A stretch of DNA of 64,000 nt from Chrysemys picta bellii (Eukaryota; Chordata; Testudines; Emydidae). The position numbers and the translations under genes were made by a program. The stretch's first letter is position 1. Each line of letters opens with the position of its first letter. The notes beneath the pieces were generated by a model. It saw only the letters and a program-made list of their open reading frames with translations. It searched no databases and was not told where the DNA came from. Positions 1-10,440 of the stretch are shown here, one piece after another. The stretch lies in contig NC_088791.1 in NCBI RefSeq assembly GCF_011386835.1, positions 50,177,498-50,241,497 of the forward strand. The letters are read 5' to 3'.

Positions 1-1480
1 TCTTCTTTTCTCAAGACTAAACATGCCCAGTTTTTTATCCTTTCCTCATAAGTCATGTTTTCTAAATCTTTTATCATTTGTGTTGCTCTTCTCTTGACTC
101 TCTCCAATTTGTCCACATCTTTCCTGAAGAGTGGTGCCCAGAGCTGGACAAAATACTCCAGCTAAGGCCTCACCAGTGCTGAGTACAGTGGGACAATTAC
201 CTCCCATGTCTTACATACAACACTCCTACTAATACACCCCAGAATGATATTAGCCTTTTTTGCAACTGTTTTACATTGGTGATTTATTCAATTTGTGATC
301 CACTGTAACCTCCAGATCCCTTTCAGCAGTATTACCATCCAGCAAGATTCCTCATTTTGTTGTGCATGGGCGGCAGATATAATAGGCCAAGGAAGGCTAA
401 GCCGCGCAGCTGCCGTGGACCCGCCATCAGACACCTGGGCTGCGGTGGCACTGCCCCTTCCCTGAGACCCCCACTGCCTGTGCTGCTGCTGCCTGCTTAC
501 CACTGCTCACCGCATCCCTCCTCTTTGGGAGCAAGGGAGTTAGAAGAGAATATGGTGAGCCAGCAGTGGGTGGGAGGGTCTGGAGGAGGAATGAGGCGGC
601 TCGGCTGTGTGCTGGGTATGGTCGAGTATGGGAGGGGCCAGGGCTGGTCAGGCATGGGGTGGGAAGGCGGCAGCTCAGCCCAGCCCCAACGGCTTGGGGG
701 GGGAGGTGGCTCGGCCCAGCGGCTTCGGGGGGGGGGGGCGGTGGCTTGGCATGGATCGGGGTGGTGGTGGTGGCTTGGCCCAGTGTGGCTAGGACCGGAT
801 TGGCACTCGGGGGAGGGGGAGGGGGGAGGCACGGCCCGTCATGGCCCTGGATGGGCAGACTGGGACTCCTCCAGTTGCGGGGGTGCCCTCAGGGCTCCTC
901 CTGTTACAGGGGGGGGGGTTAGGGCTCCAGATTCCATGGGCGGAGTCTCGGGTGGAAGGGGCACAGACAGCGGGCTAGCCTCCCCAAAGCGGGGGTTCAC
1001 CCGCCGCCCATGTAGTTGTGCATTTGTTATTTTTGGTTCCTAGATGAAGTACTTTTCACTTATCTTTATCGAATTTGTCTTGTTAAATTCAGACCAATTC
1101 TCCAATTTGTTAAAGTCATTTTGGATTCAATTCCTGTCATCCTAAATGCAACCCCTCCCAGCCTGGTGCCATCTGCAAGTTTTATAAGCAAAATCGCCAT
1201 TGTAGAATCCAAGTCATTAATGAAAATATTGAATGGTACCAGACTCAAAACTGACTCCTGCGGGATGCCACTAGATACTTTCTCACAGTTTGACAGCAAC
1301 CCGTAGATAACTACCATTTGAGTATGGGTTTTCAACCATTTGTGCACCCACCTTATAGTAATTTCATCTAGACTACATTGCCCTAGTTTGCTTTTGAGAA
1401 TGTCATGTGGTATTGTGTCAAAAGCCTTACTAAAATCAAGATATATCATGTCTACCATTTCCCTCATCTACTAAGCCAGT
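1..1480 (-). repeat. CR1-type LINE fragment, antisense, split by an insertion
   Basis: The minus strand encodes a decayed non-LTR reverse transcriptase. Between about 1467 and 1066 it reads YLDFSKAFDTIPHDILKSKL (RT motif A) and then SGIPQESVLSLVPFNIFIND (motif B region). The catalytic motif normally written ADDT reads ADGT, so a metal-binding aspartate is lost. The segment 1-366 matches the part of CR1 just downstream of the RT that recurs in turtle genomes (recalled, not searched). The copy is interrupted at 367-1010 by a GC-rich element and continues unchanged on either side. It is a dead retrotransposon relic that runs off the left edge. Confidence 0.85.
367..1010. mobile_element. GC-rich non-autonomous element inserted in CR1
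   Basis: This 644-bp block interrupts the CR1 copy. It begins TGGGCGGC (367-374) and ends GCCGCCCA (1003-1010), a perfect 8-bp inverted terminal repeat. The host CR1 segment GTTGTGCA occurs on both sides (359-366 and 1015-1022), as expected for a target-site duplication, although TGTA separates the right copy from the inverted end, so the exact boundary is uncertain. The interior is rich in G-runs and GGCTTGGC/GGTGG motifs. It contains open frames on both strands up to 228 codons, but these are low-complexity and resemble no protein family. I infer a class II non-autonomous element; the superfamily is not decided. Confidence 0.6.
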
Positions 1481-4400
1481 AACCCTGTCAAACACTGACA
1501 GTTGGAACACTGAAATTTAAGAAATAGAACTGGATCTATAATACCCACATCCTAGCTCAAGGTTTACTGACTATACTCCACAATATGACAGGCCCTCCAC
1601 TAGTTTTTACTGTTAGATTTAAGATGACACCTGATGTTTTCCCAAAATAAATTTGAAAAGCAGATAATTATTATTATCTTCATTTATAATTAGGCTTTAA
1701 TCTATGGTGTGTGGCAGAATTTATATATGTATTTGTACTGATAGCTTGATTATTAGTGTACATATCTTTGTGGCATGTGTCTTCTTTATGTCCCAGCACT
1801 CCTTAAATACATATGTTAGTATAATGTATATAGGAAGTGATATTAGTCTGTGTATAAAATCTTTCCTTCCTTTAATAAATGGAAGCAATTAATCTCATGT
1901 GGCACTGTCCTTCCCAAGAAAAAGTCATCAGAACTTTACATTTAAATCAGCCACAATTAATTTACTTTTTAGTGCATTTATACTCTTGTGTGATTAAAAT
2001 CATTCCTTGCTTGTTTAGATCCTTGCCTTTTTAGTTTTAAATAGGCCAACACTGCAGGTAAAATGTAGTGAATCCTCTGTATTTGGCACTCTATATATCT
2101 ACTGAGCTTTTGAGCCACAGAAAGTTTACGACTAGTGGCTATTTGGTGCCACCTAGTGGTTAATGGACCATTAGAACTGGTTTAATTGTAACCATGTCAA
2201 TTTCAAAGACATTTTCAATATTTAATACTCAATTTCAAACTAAACACAATTGTATAAGACTATGTGTTTCTTGGGAAGAAAGCTACAAAATACAATGAAA
2301 ACAAAGTCCTCTCTGAGATTCAACAACATTATTGAACAAGAGTTAGCTTCACCCACAAAATCCTTTGTTTTATATAGAACTGCATAATACTTTGCAAGAG
2401 GAACTGTTTTTAACTCTATGCCAGAAGAAAGGATTTTTGGCTCGCCAGTGATTGGGTTTGGGCTGAGTACTGGTAGGGTCAGGTGCAACCCCAGGAATAT
2501 GTACTCATAATATACTGTGAATGTCACCAAAAACTTCTCTAAAAATGTTAGATCAGTCCAGAGCCAGGCAGAAACCACAGGCTAAGTTATGACTCCTGGA
2601 GCTGTAACTGCATGGTGGGAGGAAGGAAGTGCACCACATGAGCAGCATTAGCTGGAAGCAGTGGACCAAATTCAGAGATGTTTAAGATGGCATCAGTTAA
2701 ATTATTTAACAGTCAGTTGCATTCCCTTACAACTACTTATATCCACTCCAAGGGAGTGTGTTACTGCAAGAGGATCTAACTTACCTCACCTTAAACATCA
2801 CCTCTGAATTATGCCCTTTATATCTACAGAGACTGGAGGCCTGCATAACGCCTTTTTTGTTTATTCTGGTAGAGCTTAAGGGCCAACCAAGAATGGTGCC
2901 CCACTGTGCTGAGTACTATACAAACACAGTAGTAGACAGTCCCTGCCCTGAGGAGCTTAAAACCTAAATTGACAAGATACAGGGTGGGGACAAGGGTGTA
3001 ACAAACAAGCAGCGTGAACAATAGGATGACAGCAAACAGTTTGTTTTCATGTTGTGGTTGTTTTTGTTTTGTTTTGGTAGGCTTAGTTAATAAGTCCTTG
3101 CTACACCTGTATGGAAAGGATAGCATGAACTTCATAGTAAAGTGAAGCCACCTACATATTTTCAGGACAAGGCCATATCCCAGATCCTCTCCTTCATCCC
3201 CATGGTGGCAATGAGTGTCCCAGAAGCATTATTGACATCCTCTTTCTAATTGAGTTTAGACTGCCCTCATTATGGCTTCTTTCTCTGTGCAGGACTGGTA
3301 AGAAAGCATGGGGTTCCTGCACCCTCTCTTTTTACTTGTGCATCTACTCATGGGTGGTCATCATTCAGCCCTAAGAATTGCATATTAGAGTTCAGATTTA
3401 TGTTGCTGAAAATTGTTTGGTTTTTTTAGTGCTGAACATTTGCAAGTGCTCTTCAGTGGTTAGGCTATTTAGAACATAAAATGTTTCTCTGAACTGTTAG
3501 TTCTAGGATTTTAAAGTTATCTTTGCCAGGAAATGTTTAGAATTTGTTCTTAAGATGCAATTTCGCTTTGAGTATATGACATGGTAGAGATGTTCTAAAC
3601 TTCAGAAAACACTTTGTTGAAATATTTGTGGTGAAGTCCTGCAATGCTTACTCAGCCAAAACTTCCACTGAGTTCAGTGGGATCTTTTACCTGTATAAGG
3701 ACTGCACACTTTGGGTGAAAGCTGGAGTCAGTGACAAAACTCCCTTTGATTTCAATAGGGTCAGGATTTCATCCTTTATCTCTTGGTTGTATAAAACTGC
3801 TCCAGAGAAAAAGTAAAGCATTTTTATTTACAATTACTTTGCTTCATGTTCGAAGGAAAAGATAGTGTTTAAAATTTCATGACTCATTTTTATAACACTA
3901 CAGCTATCAGAGCATAAATCCATGGATTTTTAAATCTATTCCTATGTGTTATTCTGACATATAGATCTGTTTTGGGTGTTGGAGAAAAATGTCCTCTTTA
4001 TCTATGACTCTGAAGCTGGAGGAAAAGGTTAATATACAGTAGTCCTAGGTCTATATACTGTCTCAGTCCATATGTAAATCTCCCACTTTTATGTAAATGG
4101 TTCTAATTATTCACATTTAGCTCTCCTCTCTGGAAAAAGAACACTTCATAATTAAAAGACTTCAAATGCTGCAAACTATATGAGATAAATACATAAACAG
4201 TATAGTTCCTCCAAGTGAAAAATGTAGCTCTACGGTAATTTGGAATCCACTAACTATCCATCCTGAATATCTGAACACCTCCACACTGTTTAGAGTTGGT
4301 ATTAGCAGAGTCACTCACTGCTGTTCAGTAAGAACTCCCTCACAGAGAAGGTATATTAAAAAAATCAATTGAGAAATCAATACATCTTACCCAAGTTATC

Positions 4401-6331
4401 AGAAGTGCTGCAGATGCTTAAGTTGCTAAATAGCATTTGATTCAAATAAAATATATCTCACATCCTTTGTATTAAAGGGAGAGTTGATTTAGATTTTTTT
4501 TCCTTATATTGATTAGCATTTTGCACTCTGGCACCTTTGTGTAAGGTTTCAATTGTTAGGGGTTTTTTTAAGTCTAGCAAATCATCTCAACAATCATGGG
4601 AAATCAAGCCATATAAAATGCTTTTTAGTTTTATTTCCCAAATAAAGTGGTATAAAAACCCAATATAATGAAGGGCTATGGGAGAGAGCTCCAGAAGTAC
4701 TTAGAAAAAGCAACAGTCAGTGAAGTGGAAAAATAAGGGAACAAAGACTGGATTTCATAGTAAACTGTTTCTGTTGGATTTCATCTCTAGATATTACATT
4801 GATATTTTATGTGCATACAAATTATATTTCTTGGGAACACTAAGGGGTAAATTAACAGTTCATTGCATAGAGATTAGACATGCAAATGCCACAAATGGGA
4901 GATAAGTGCATTGAAAATGTACCCCTAAATCAGCATGTAGTTAACACTTCGGCAAAACAGTTAGGAATGTCAGTAAAGCATTTTAAGACCCTATTTTATT
5001 ATGCAGGAAAATACATATCTTTCAGTAAGTCTGTTGGTAATGCTGTTGTCAAATTCTCTCATCAGAGCATTAATCTTTGAACCTTTAATTCAAGACTAAA
5101 AAATAAAATAATTCTTTTTTTATAAAAGTCAGTTTTTGGAGTAAATATGTAAAAACCAAGGGATAGTTGGCTTTTCAGACTGCTAATGGGATACAGAGCC
5201 TCTCCACTGTAGGTATGAATCTGTTTCATCAGTAGTAACTGAAAGTTGTTGATAGCTGTTTGGAAGCCACCTTACATGAATTGCTCTTGGTTTCTGTTTA
5301 GTTCCTACTGGTCAATATCCACATTTAAAAACCCATCATCAAAATTTACACTAGTTATAACCCTTGTTGGCAGACCGAGCAGAGTGGCCAAGATATGAAT
5401 GGGCATGGAGACTGACGTCATACAATTCTGGAGGAGGTGTATTGGTAAGATATTATAGGAAAGCTTGCACTGCCACTGTCTCTTCTGTGGATAAAAGGAG
5501 AATCTTTATATCTAGAGCTGCTAATTTAACAGCTTTCAGAAGAAATAAATTCACCTTTAAAAGGCAAAGTTTTGTGGTGCTGCTAAAAAAAAAAACTTTT
5601 AATTTCTCATTCCTTCCCTTTAATGTTTGCCACCTTAACCTAGTATTTAGATCACGCAACATTCACTGGCCATGTTAGGCAATAGTTGTGCTTTGATCTT
5701 CAAAATAAGAGAATTCTATTTAAGTACAATTAACAAAATTAATCTTTCTAAGTTGCTTTTTCCCTTGTATACATCAAACTGCCATTCTAGGGAACAATTT
5801 ATTGGTCTGGAAAGTCTGGTCTTGAAAATGTATTGCCTGCTTTTGTTTGTATTGATAGCACAATTAGTTATATTTATACAATCTAAGGACTTAGAGCAGT
5901 GACTTTGCTTTTTTCAGCACCTTATGAATCAGATGATTATGTCCTACTTGATTGATTTCCTATGGTTGCTAGAGGACAGGCATTGGTGGACTCTGGTTTC
6001 TGTATCAACATCTTTGGTCTAGCTTTTACTTCTGCCTTTGTGTTTTCCCCACCTAATCTTTTTTGGATCCGTTTCATTGCAATTTGCTTAAAGAACATCC
6101 AAAAATGTACAGCCGTCTACTGGTCTCTGGATGGAATTTATCTGACTGCAGATTATGGATTTTTAAAATGCATATGAATTTTTTGACCCTTTAAGGGAAT
6201 AGCATATATTATAATAAACAGGGCCTGGTCTCCCCTGGCTTGCATAGTCATTTACTGCAGTGCAAAGTGGATATAAAACTACCAATCTGTTCTACTTTGC
6301 AGTATGCTGTGATGCTGAGATTTCCTTTCTC
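1481..6331. other. Non-coding interval with small old repeats
   Basis: No gene was recognised. About 2865-2970 carries an amniote interspersed repeat with the motif GCTGAGTACTATACAAAC followed by CCCTGCCCTGAGGAGCTTA. About 3630-3775 carries the dispersed TGAGTTCAGTGGGA / GATTTCAATAGGG type relic that recurs in the window. The rest is AT-rich sequence with short A and T runs. Open frames here are at most about 110 codons and have no recognisable domain. Confidence 0.6.
2865..2970 (+). repeat. Old interspersed repeat (GTGCTAGGTGCTGTACAAAC family)
   Basis: The segment reads as a diverged copy of a common sauropsid repeat whose core is a CCCATTGTGCTAGGTGCTGT motif followed by CAGTCCCTGCCC and GAGCTTACAATCTAAAT. 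Other copies lie near 27782-27895 (opposite orientation) and 50305-50400, with partial traces near 14940 and 63490. I cannot assign it firmly to a LINE tail or a SINE. Confidence 0.55.
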
Positions 6332-6425
6332 TGACCTGAGGAAGAACTCGGTGAAAGAGACAAGCTTTCAAACCACTAACAGAAGTTGGTCCAATGAAAA
6401 AAATTCACTCATCCACCTTGTCTTT
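6332..6425 (-). repeat. Short interspersed element with ACAAGCTTTC / TTGGTCCAAT core, inverted copy
   Basis: The run CTGAGGAAGAACTC, ACAAGCTTTCAAA, AGAAGTTGGTCCAATGAAAA and CCACCTTGTCTTT is the reverse-orientation version of the element at 42418-42515 (TTATTGGACCAACTTCT then ACAAGCTTTCGAG). The two copies support each other. I recognise this as a turtle-type short interspersed repeat, but I do not know its formal family name. Confidence 0.6.
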
Positions 6426-6956
6426 CCAAGTCAGAATGGTAGCGTTTTGCCCCCACTTTGTACTCACATCATACATATGCAAGTGACTAGGCAAGGAGCA
6501 AAACACTGGAGAATCAGGCCCACAGAGTACACTGCACATTACAGACTATTTCTCCTCAAACAAGCAGGCTTCAGTAATTAGGTCCTGATACAACAAAGCA
6601 CTTAAGCATATGCTTTATGGATGGGAGTAGTGTAACTGACTTCAATAGGCCTACTCACCTGTTTAAAATGAAGCAGGTGCTAAAATGTTTTCCTCAGTTA
6701 AGGCCTTGGTGTGCTACAGAAGCACTAGTAGGATTTCTCAGACAAGCTTCATAGAACTGCCACAATTAGATCTGATCCAAAGTCCATTGCATTCCTTTGG
6801 ACTGTCCTTGGATCAGGCCCCTAGAGTAAACTGTTCATAATGGAGGAATTGGCAGACAGAGCAAATTTTTTTTCTACTCACAGACTGCTCAGGACCGAAC
6901 TGATTTTTTCCCCTGACATTGTTTGTTATTTGTAACTCTTCAAATAAGAGTCAATA

Positions 6957-7250
6957 ACATTGCCAACCCCATGCATTCAAAAATCATGAGTTAGCTCCTC
7001 CCTGCTCCCAAATCATGATCTTGTCTTAAAAATAATAAATTTTGGATACTTTTTATTTGTCTGCTGGTTTTTGAGCCTTTTGGGTCCACTTGTGTCACAT
7101 TTTTTCTGCAACCATAAAGGCTATAAATTTACTTTTTTATAAAAATAAATGGTAAGATTCTCACATGGTCACATTAATGCAGCAGCTGGGGCTTTAGGAA
7201 AAGACCAAATATCATGAGACTCACAATAAAAACACAAGCTGGCAACACTG
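6957..7250. mobile_element. Small DNA-transposon-like element with decayed inverted ends
   Basis: The left end reads CATTGCCAACCCC and the right end GCTGGCAACACTG, which are imperfect inverse complements. The interior has the repeated words AAAAATCATGAG, ATCATGAT and ATCATGAGACTCACAATAAAA. A partial second copy starts near 7517 (ATTGCTAACCCC, then TTCAAAAATCATGAG). There are no coding frames. I infer a non-autonomous class II element; the target duplication is not clear. Confidence 0.55.
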
Positions 7251-7516
7251 ATGTCTATACAAATACATTTCAGCTCCCAGATTGTTTGAGAATTTTGTTA
7301 ATTTTGTTATTTATTATTACCAAGGCTGAAATTCAAATGAAGTCATTTGCCAGAAAATGGCTTTTAAGAACATTTTTATAAAACCAGTTATGTTTTTTCC
7401 CAATGTCTCAGTTTTCAAGCATTTTGATGAAAACTAAACAAAAACTGACCTGTTTGTTTTTCATCTTCATTTCAGTCTCTATTTTTTGTTTTTGTTTTCT
7501 TAATTTCCAGTTACTA

Positions 7517-7650
7517 CAGTATTGCTAACCCCAAAAGTTCAAAAATCATGAGTCAGACCCCCCAAAATGATAAGATTATCCAAAAAAATAATAATTTAAC
7601 ACAAAAATCTGTTTTGTCTTCTTAATTTTGAAATCCCTTTGTGCACTTGT
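7517..7650. repeat. Partial copy of the TTGCCAAC element
   Basis: It begins GTATTGCTAACCCC and shares with the element at 6957 the word TTCAAAAATCATGAGTCAG, a T- and A-rich middle and TAATTTTGAAATCCCTTTGTG in place of the related TTTTGGGTCCACTTGTG. The right inverted end is missing. It is a truncated relic. Confidence 0.45.
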
Positions 7651-8791
7651 GAGTGATAATGAGCAGCTCTGAGTGAGGTCACTGTCACACACTGATTCTA
7701 ATTTACTTTGCTTTTCCAAAATCCACACCTGCCTACACCTTGTGACAAAAAGCCAGTGGATCTTTAATTTGCATAAAATGGCAGAAAGTTACATCAAGTG
7801 CTGCATGAAAATGCAGAGCTTCCAGCTTCTCCCTAAGTCCCAAAATGATAATTAATTTTGTAACCCACCCCCAAACCTTACATCAATTATGCACCCTACA
7901 TCAAGTGATTATGGGTCTTCCAGCATCACAGCAACTCTGCCCACTCAGCCCTACATATGCCTCTTGTCCCTCAACACACCTTTGTTCTTTCTTCACCTTC
8001 CAGAATAGGATGCTGACCAGCTTCAGGGGCTCTTCAGTTCTGGGGCAGAGGCAAGTTGCAGCCGGGGTCCTCTTCACTCCTTTTCCAGGCCTGGTGGTAA
8101 TGGAGGAGAAGGAAGCAGAGAAGAGTCAACTCTTTCATGAAAGGGGATGCTCTTCTTTTTCTATGAAGGTAGAGGGGTAGAGAAGCCAGTCAATCAGAGG
8201 TGCTTTTCTCCTTGGCAGGTCTGAAAATTGCATGAAGGCCGTAGCTGTTTACATCATTTGGCCATGCAGCAAGGCCAAAATCATGTTACTCAAGAGAAAA
8301 ATCAGAAGAGTTGGCAGCACTGCCATTATACAGCAGCTCAGGGCGACTGGGTGATCCCCTTTTTTGTCTGTGGGTTTTTTTGTATGGCCAGTTTTGATTT
8401 GTCAGCTCAGTCACATAGTGGGATTTTTTTCCGAATGGAAAATCCAGTACCTCTGAACATTAAGCTGCTTTTTCTAGGTGCCTAACTTTAAGTTTGAAAA
8501 TGTTGGTTTCAATTCAAAGAACCAGTACAGTAGGAGACCCTGACCGTCACAGTTTTAGAAAGGCAGTCTGTTCTGGAACGATTTTTCCACATTGTTTGAC
8601 ACAATCACTTTCATCATTAGCCATGACAATATGGCTTCTTCCCATTGTCTTTCCTTAAGCACAATATTTATTGCAGATAACACAAAGAAAACATCCCTCC
8701 CCATTTTCATGCAAGTTGGCCTTTGTCAATCATAAGATATCCTGTGGCAGGAGGGCAATGTAATATCTTGTTTCAAACACATCTGTTTTGT

Positions 8792-8940
8792 GGATCTACA
8801 CTAGATCTGCATTTGCTACACTAGTGCCAAAGAGTATCCGGAGTGCTATTTGTCTCGTGTATCGTACCATACAGGTATGTCCTTCGTTTTTGGAGGGAAG
8901 GCAGTTTAATTCTTAAAGGGAGCCCAGATAGTGTAGATCC
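8792..8940. mobile_element. 149-bp MITE with 12-bp perfect inverted ends
   Basis: The ends GGATCTACACTA (8792-8803) and TAGTGTAGATCC (8929-8940) are exact inverse complements. CTACACTA is also the inner part of the Harbinger ends seen elsewhere in the window. There is no coding capacity, and I could not define a target duplication with confidence. Confidence 0.6.
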
Positions 8941-8989
8941 AGTGCTGAGTTAGTTATATCCCCAGATATTTTGCCTTCCAGAACTCCTT

Positions 8990-9017
8990 TATCATCATCA
9001 TCATCATCATCATCATC
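8990..9017. repeat. (ATC)n microsatellite
   Basis: Nine uninterrupted ATC trinucleotide units are visible. Confidence 0.95.
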
Positions 9018-9094
9018 TGTTACTCCTGCCCTCGGTAGAACTGTTGGAGTGAGGTGTATTCCAGTTGTGTGACCACAAGACTAGCAGCTAAGAT

Positions 9095-9172
9095 TCCACT
9101 CCTGACTGGAGCCACTAGAGTCCCTTTTCAAGCAGGTGTTCCGGTCGAAAACCGGTCACCCTGGCAACCCTA
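9095..9172 (-). repeat. Fragment of a TTGCCAGGGTGACCGGTTTTCGACC-type element
   Basis: The segment contains GTTCCGGTCGAAAACCGGTC and ends TGGCAACCCTA. On the other strand this is the AGGGTTGCCAGG...GGTTTTCGACCGGA signature of a turtle interspersed repeat. The CGGTCGAAAACCG part is itself nearly palindromic. Only about 80 bp remain. Confidence 0.5.
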
Positions 9173-10300
9173 TCTCCTGCACATGTCCATCATGAGTACC
9201 TGTAGTAGTCACACACAGAATAATCTTGCACACTTCTAGCACAGCAGGTCCAGTGGTGGATCCACCAACACTAGTCTAGCTGATTCCACACTGATTGGTA
9301 GCAACAGCGGGTGGCCAGCTTTCAGAGGGTGATTGCCACTCTCTTCACATCAAGGGCAACTCTCCTCCTGATTTTCTGATGCTGCAGGCTTTAAGTGAGT
9401 TCAGCACAGAGATCCAGGAAAGTCACCTTATACTTTTCTGTAACAATCTTGGGGTTCATTAAATAACAAACCAGTAAATGAGGCAGGAATGAAACTTTAA
9501 TAAAACAAACTGGAAAGCACTTCTGGTGAATGGCTGCACACAGTCATGTGGGTGCTCCCAACCCGCACCTCCAGAGCACATCTCCAAAGTCCCACACTCA
9601 CAATACAATACCTTATGAGGGAGCATCTCCAAATCACAATCTTTCATGAACATCTCTTTACACTTCCAAAATGTTGTACTCATTGCTGGACATCCCAGGT
9701 CTCCAGAGCTATCCAGAACCACAGCTCTGTGCTCATTGCTCTGCCCCAAGCAGCACTCCACATAGTGTAGCTGATCCCAGAATAGATCATAGAATAATGT
9801 AGCTAGATTTCATCACACCACACAGATTTGATCTCTAGGTCCTCCTTTCTTCCCCTGTATCTCTGCTGAAACAGCTGCTAAAACTCCCATTGGCTCCTTG
9901 TTGCCACCACAGTTGCCATTCTCAGGGTTGCCACCTCTGGCGATTTTTTTTGTGAGTGATGAGATTTTGGCTGGGCTGGAGTCAGGCATGATGGTGTGAG
10001 ACGTTCCAGCCTTCTGGTGAATTTGAGCCATCTGGCTGGCTGTCAGTCCCACTTGGCCACCTCCTGGAGCAAAATAACCGATCAGACCTGCAGGCAGAGC
10101 TCTTTCCCCACAATGTGAAGCTAGTCTCACAGGAAGAGAGTCAGGAGCTAAAAAGTTGGCTCAGGGAAGCTCTGCTCCCCCTCTCTCCTCCCATCCTGTG
10201 AGCAACTGGGGCAGGACAGTTCTCTGCTTCTGCCCCCTCCAGCACCGGGGCTGGCGTTAGGGGGTAGCAAGCAGGGCAATTGCTCGAAGTGCTACACCAT
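9173..10300. other. Non-coding interval
   Basis: No gene was recognised. Open frames on the minus strand near 9459-9761 (100 codons) and 9813-10130 (105 codons) show no domain, no splice context and no similarity that I know. The block 9810-10200 has the composition of an interspersed repeat but could not be named. Confidence 0.5.
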
Positions 10301-10304
10301 AAGG

Positions 10305-10440
10305 GGCCCTGCATGGTGGGGCTCAGGCTTCGGCTTCATCCCCTCATGATGGGGCTCTGGCTTCAGCTTCAGCACTGAGTGATGGGACTTGGGCTTTGGC
10401 TTCAGCCCCATGCAATGGGGCTTGGGCTTGGGCTCCAGAA
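10305..10440. repeat. Degenerate minisatellite (GGGGCTYRGGCTTCRGCTTC)
   Basis: About four diverged units of roughly 33 bp follow each other, each containing ATGGGGCTC or GATGGGACTT followed by GGCTTCGGCTTCAGCCCC-like text. Read on the minus strand it gives a repetitive KPKPxPHH peptide, which is a by-product of the repeat and not a gene. Just downstream, 10560-10790 is purine- and G-rich and includes a run of 14 G at 10749-10762. Confidence 0.75.

Noticed and set aside
357..1043. 228-codon open frame (+) and overlapping frames
   Set aside because: It lies across the edges of the GC-rich inserted element and its CR1 host, is low-complexity Gly/Trp-rich and overlaps open frames on the other strand.
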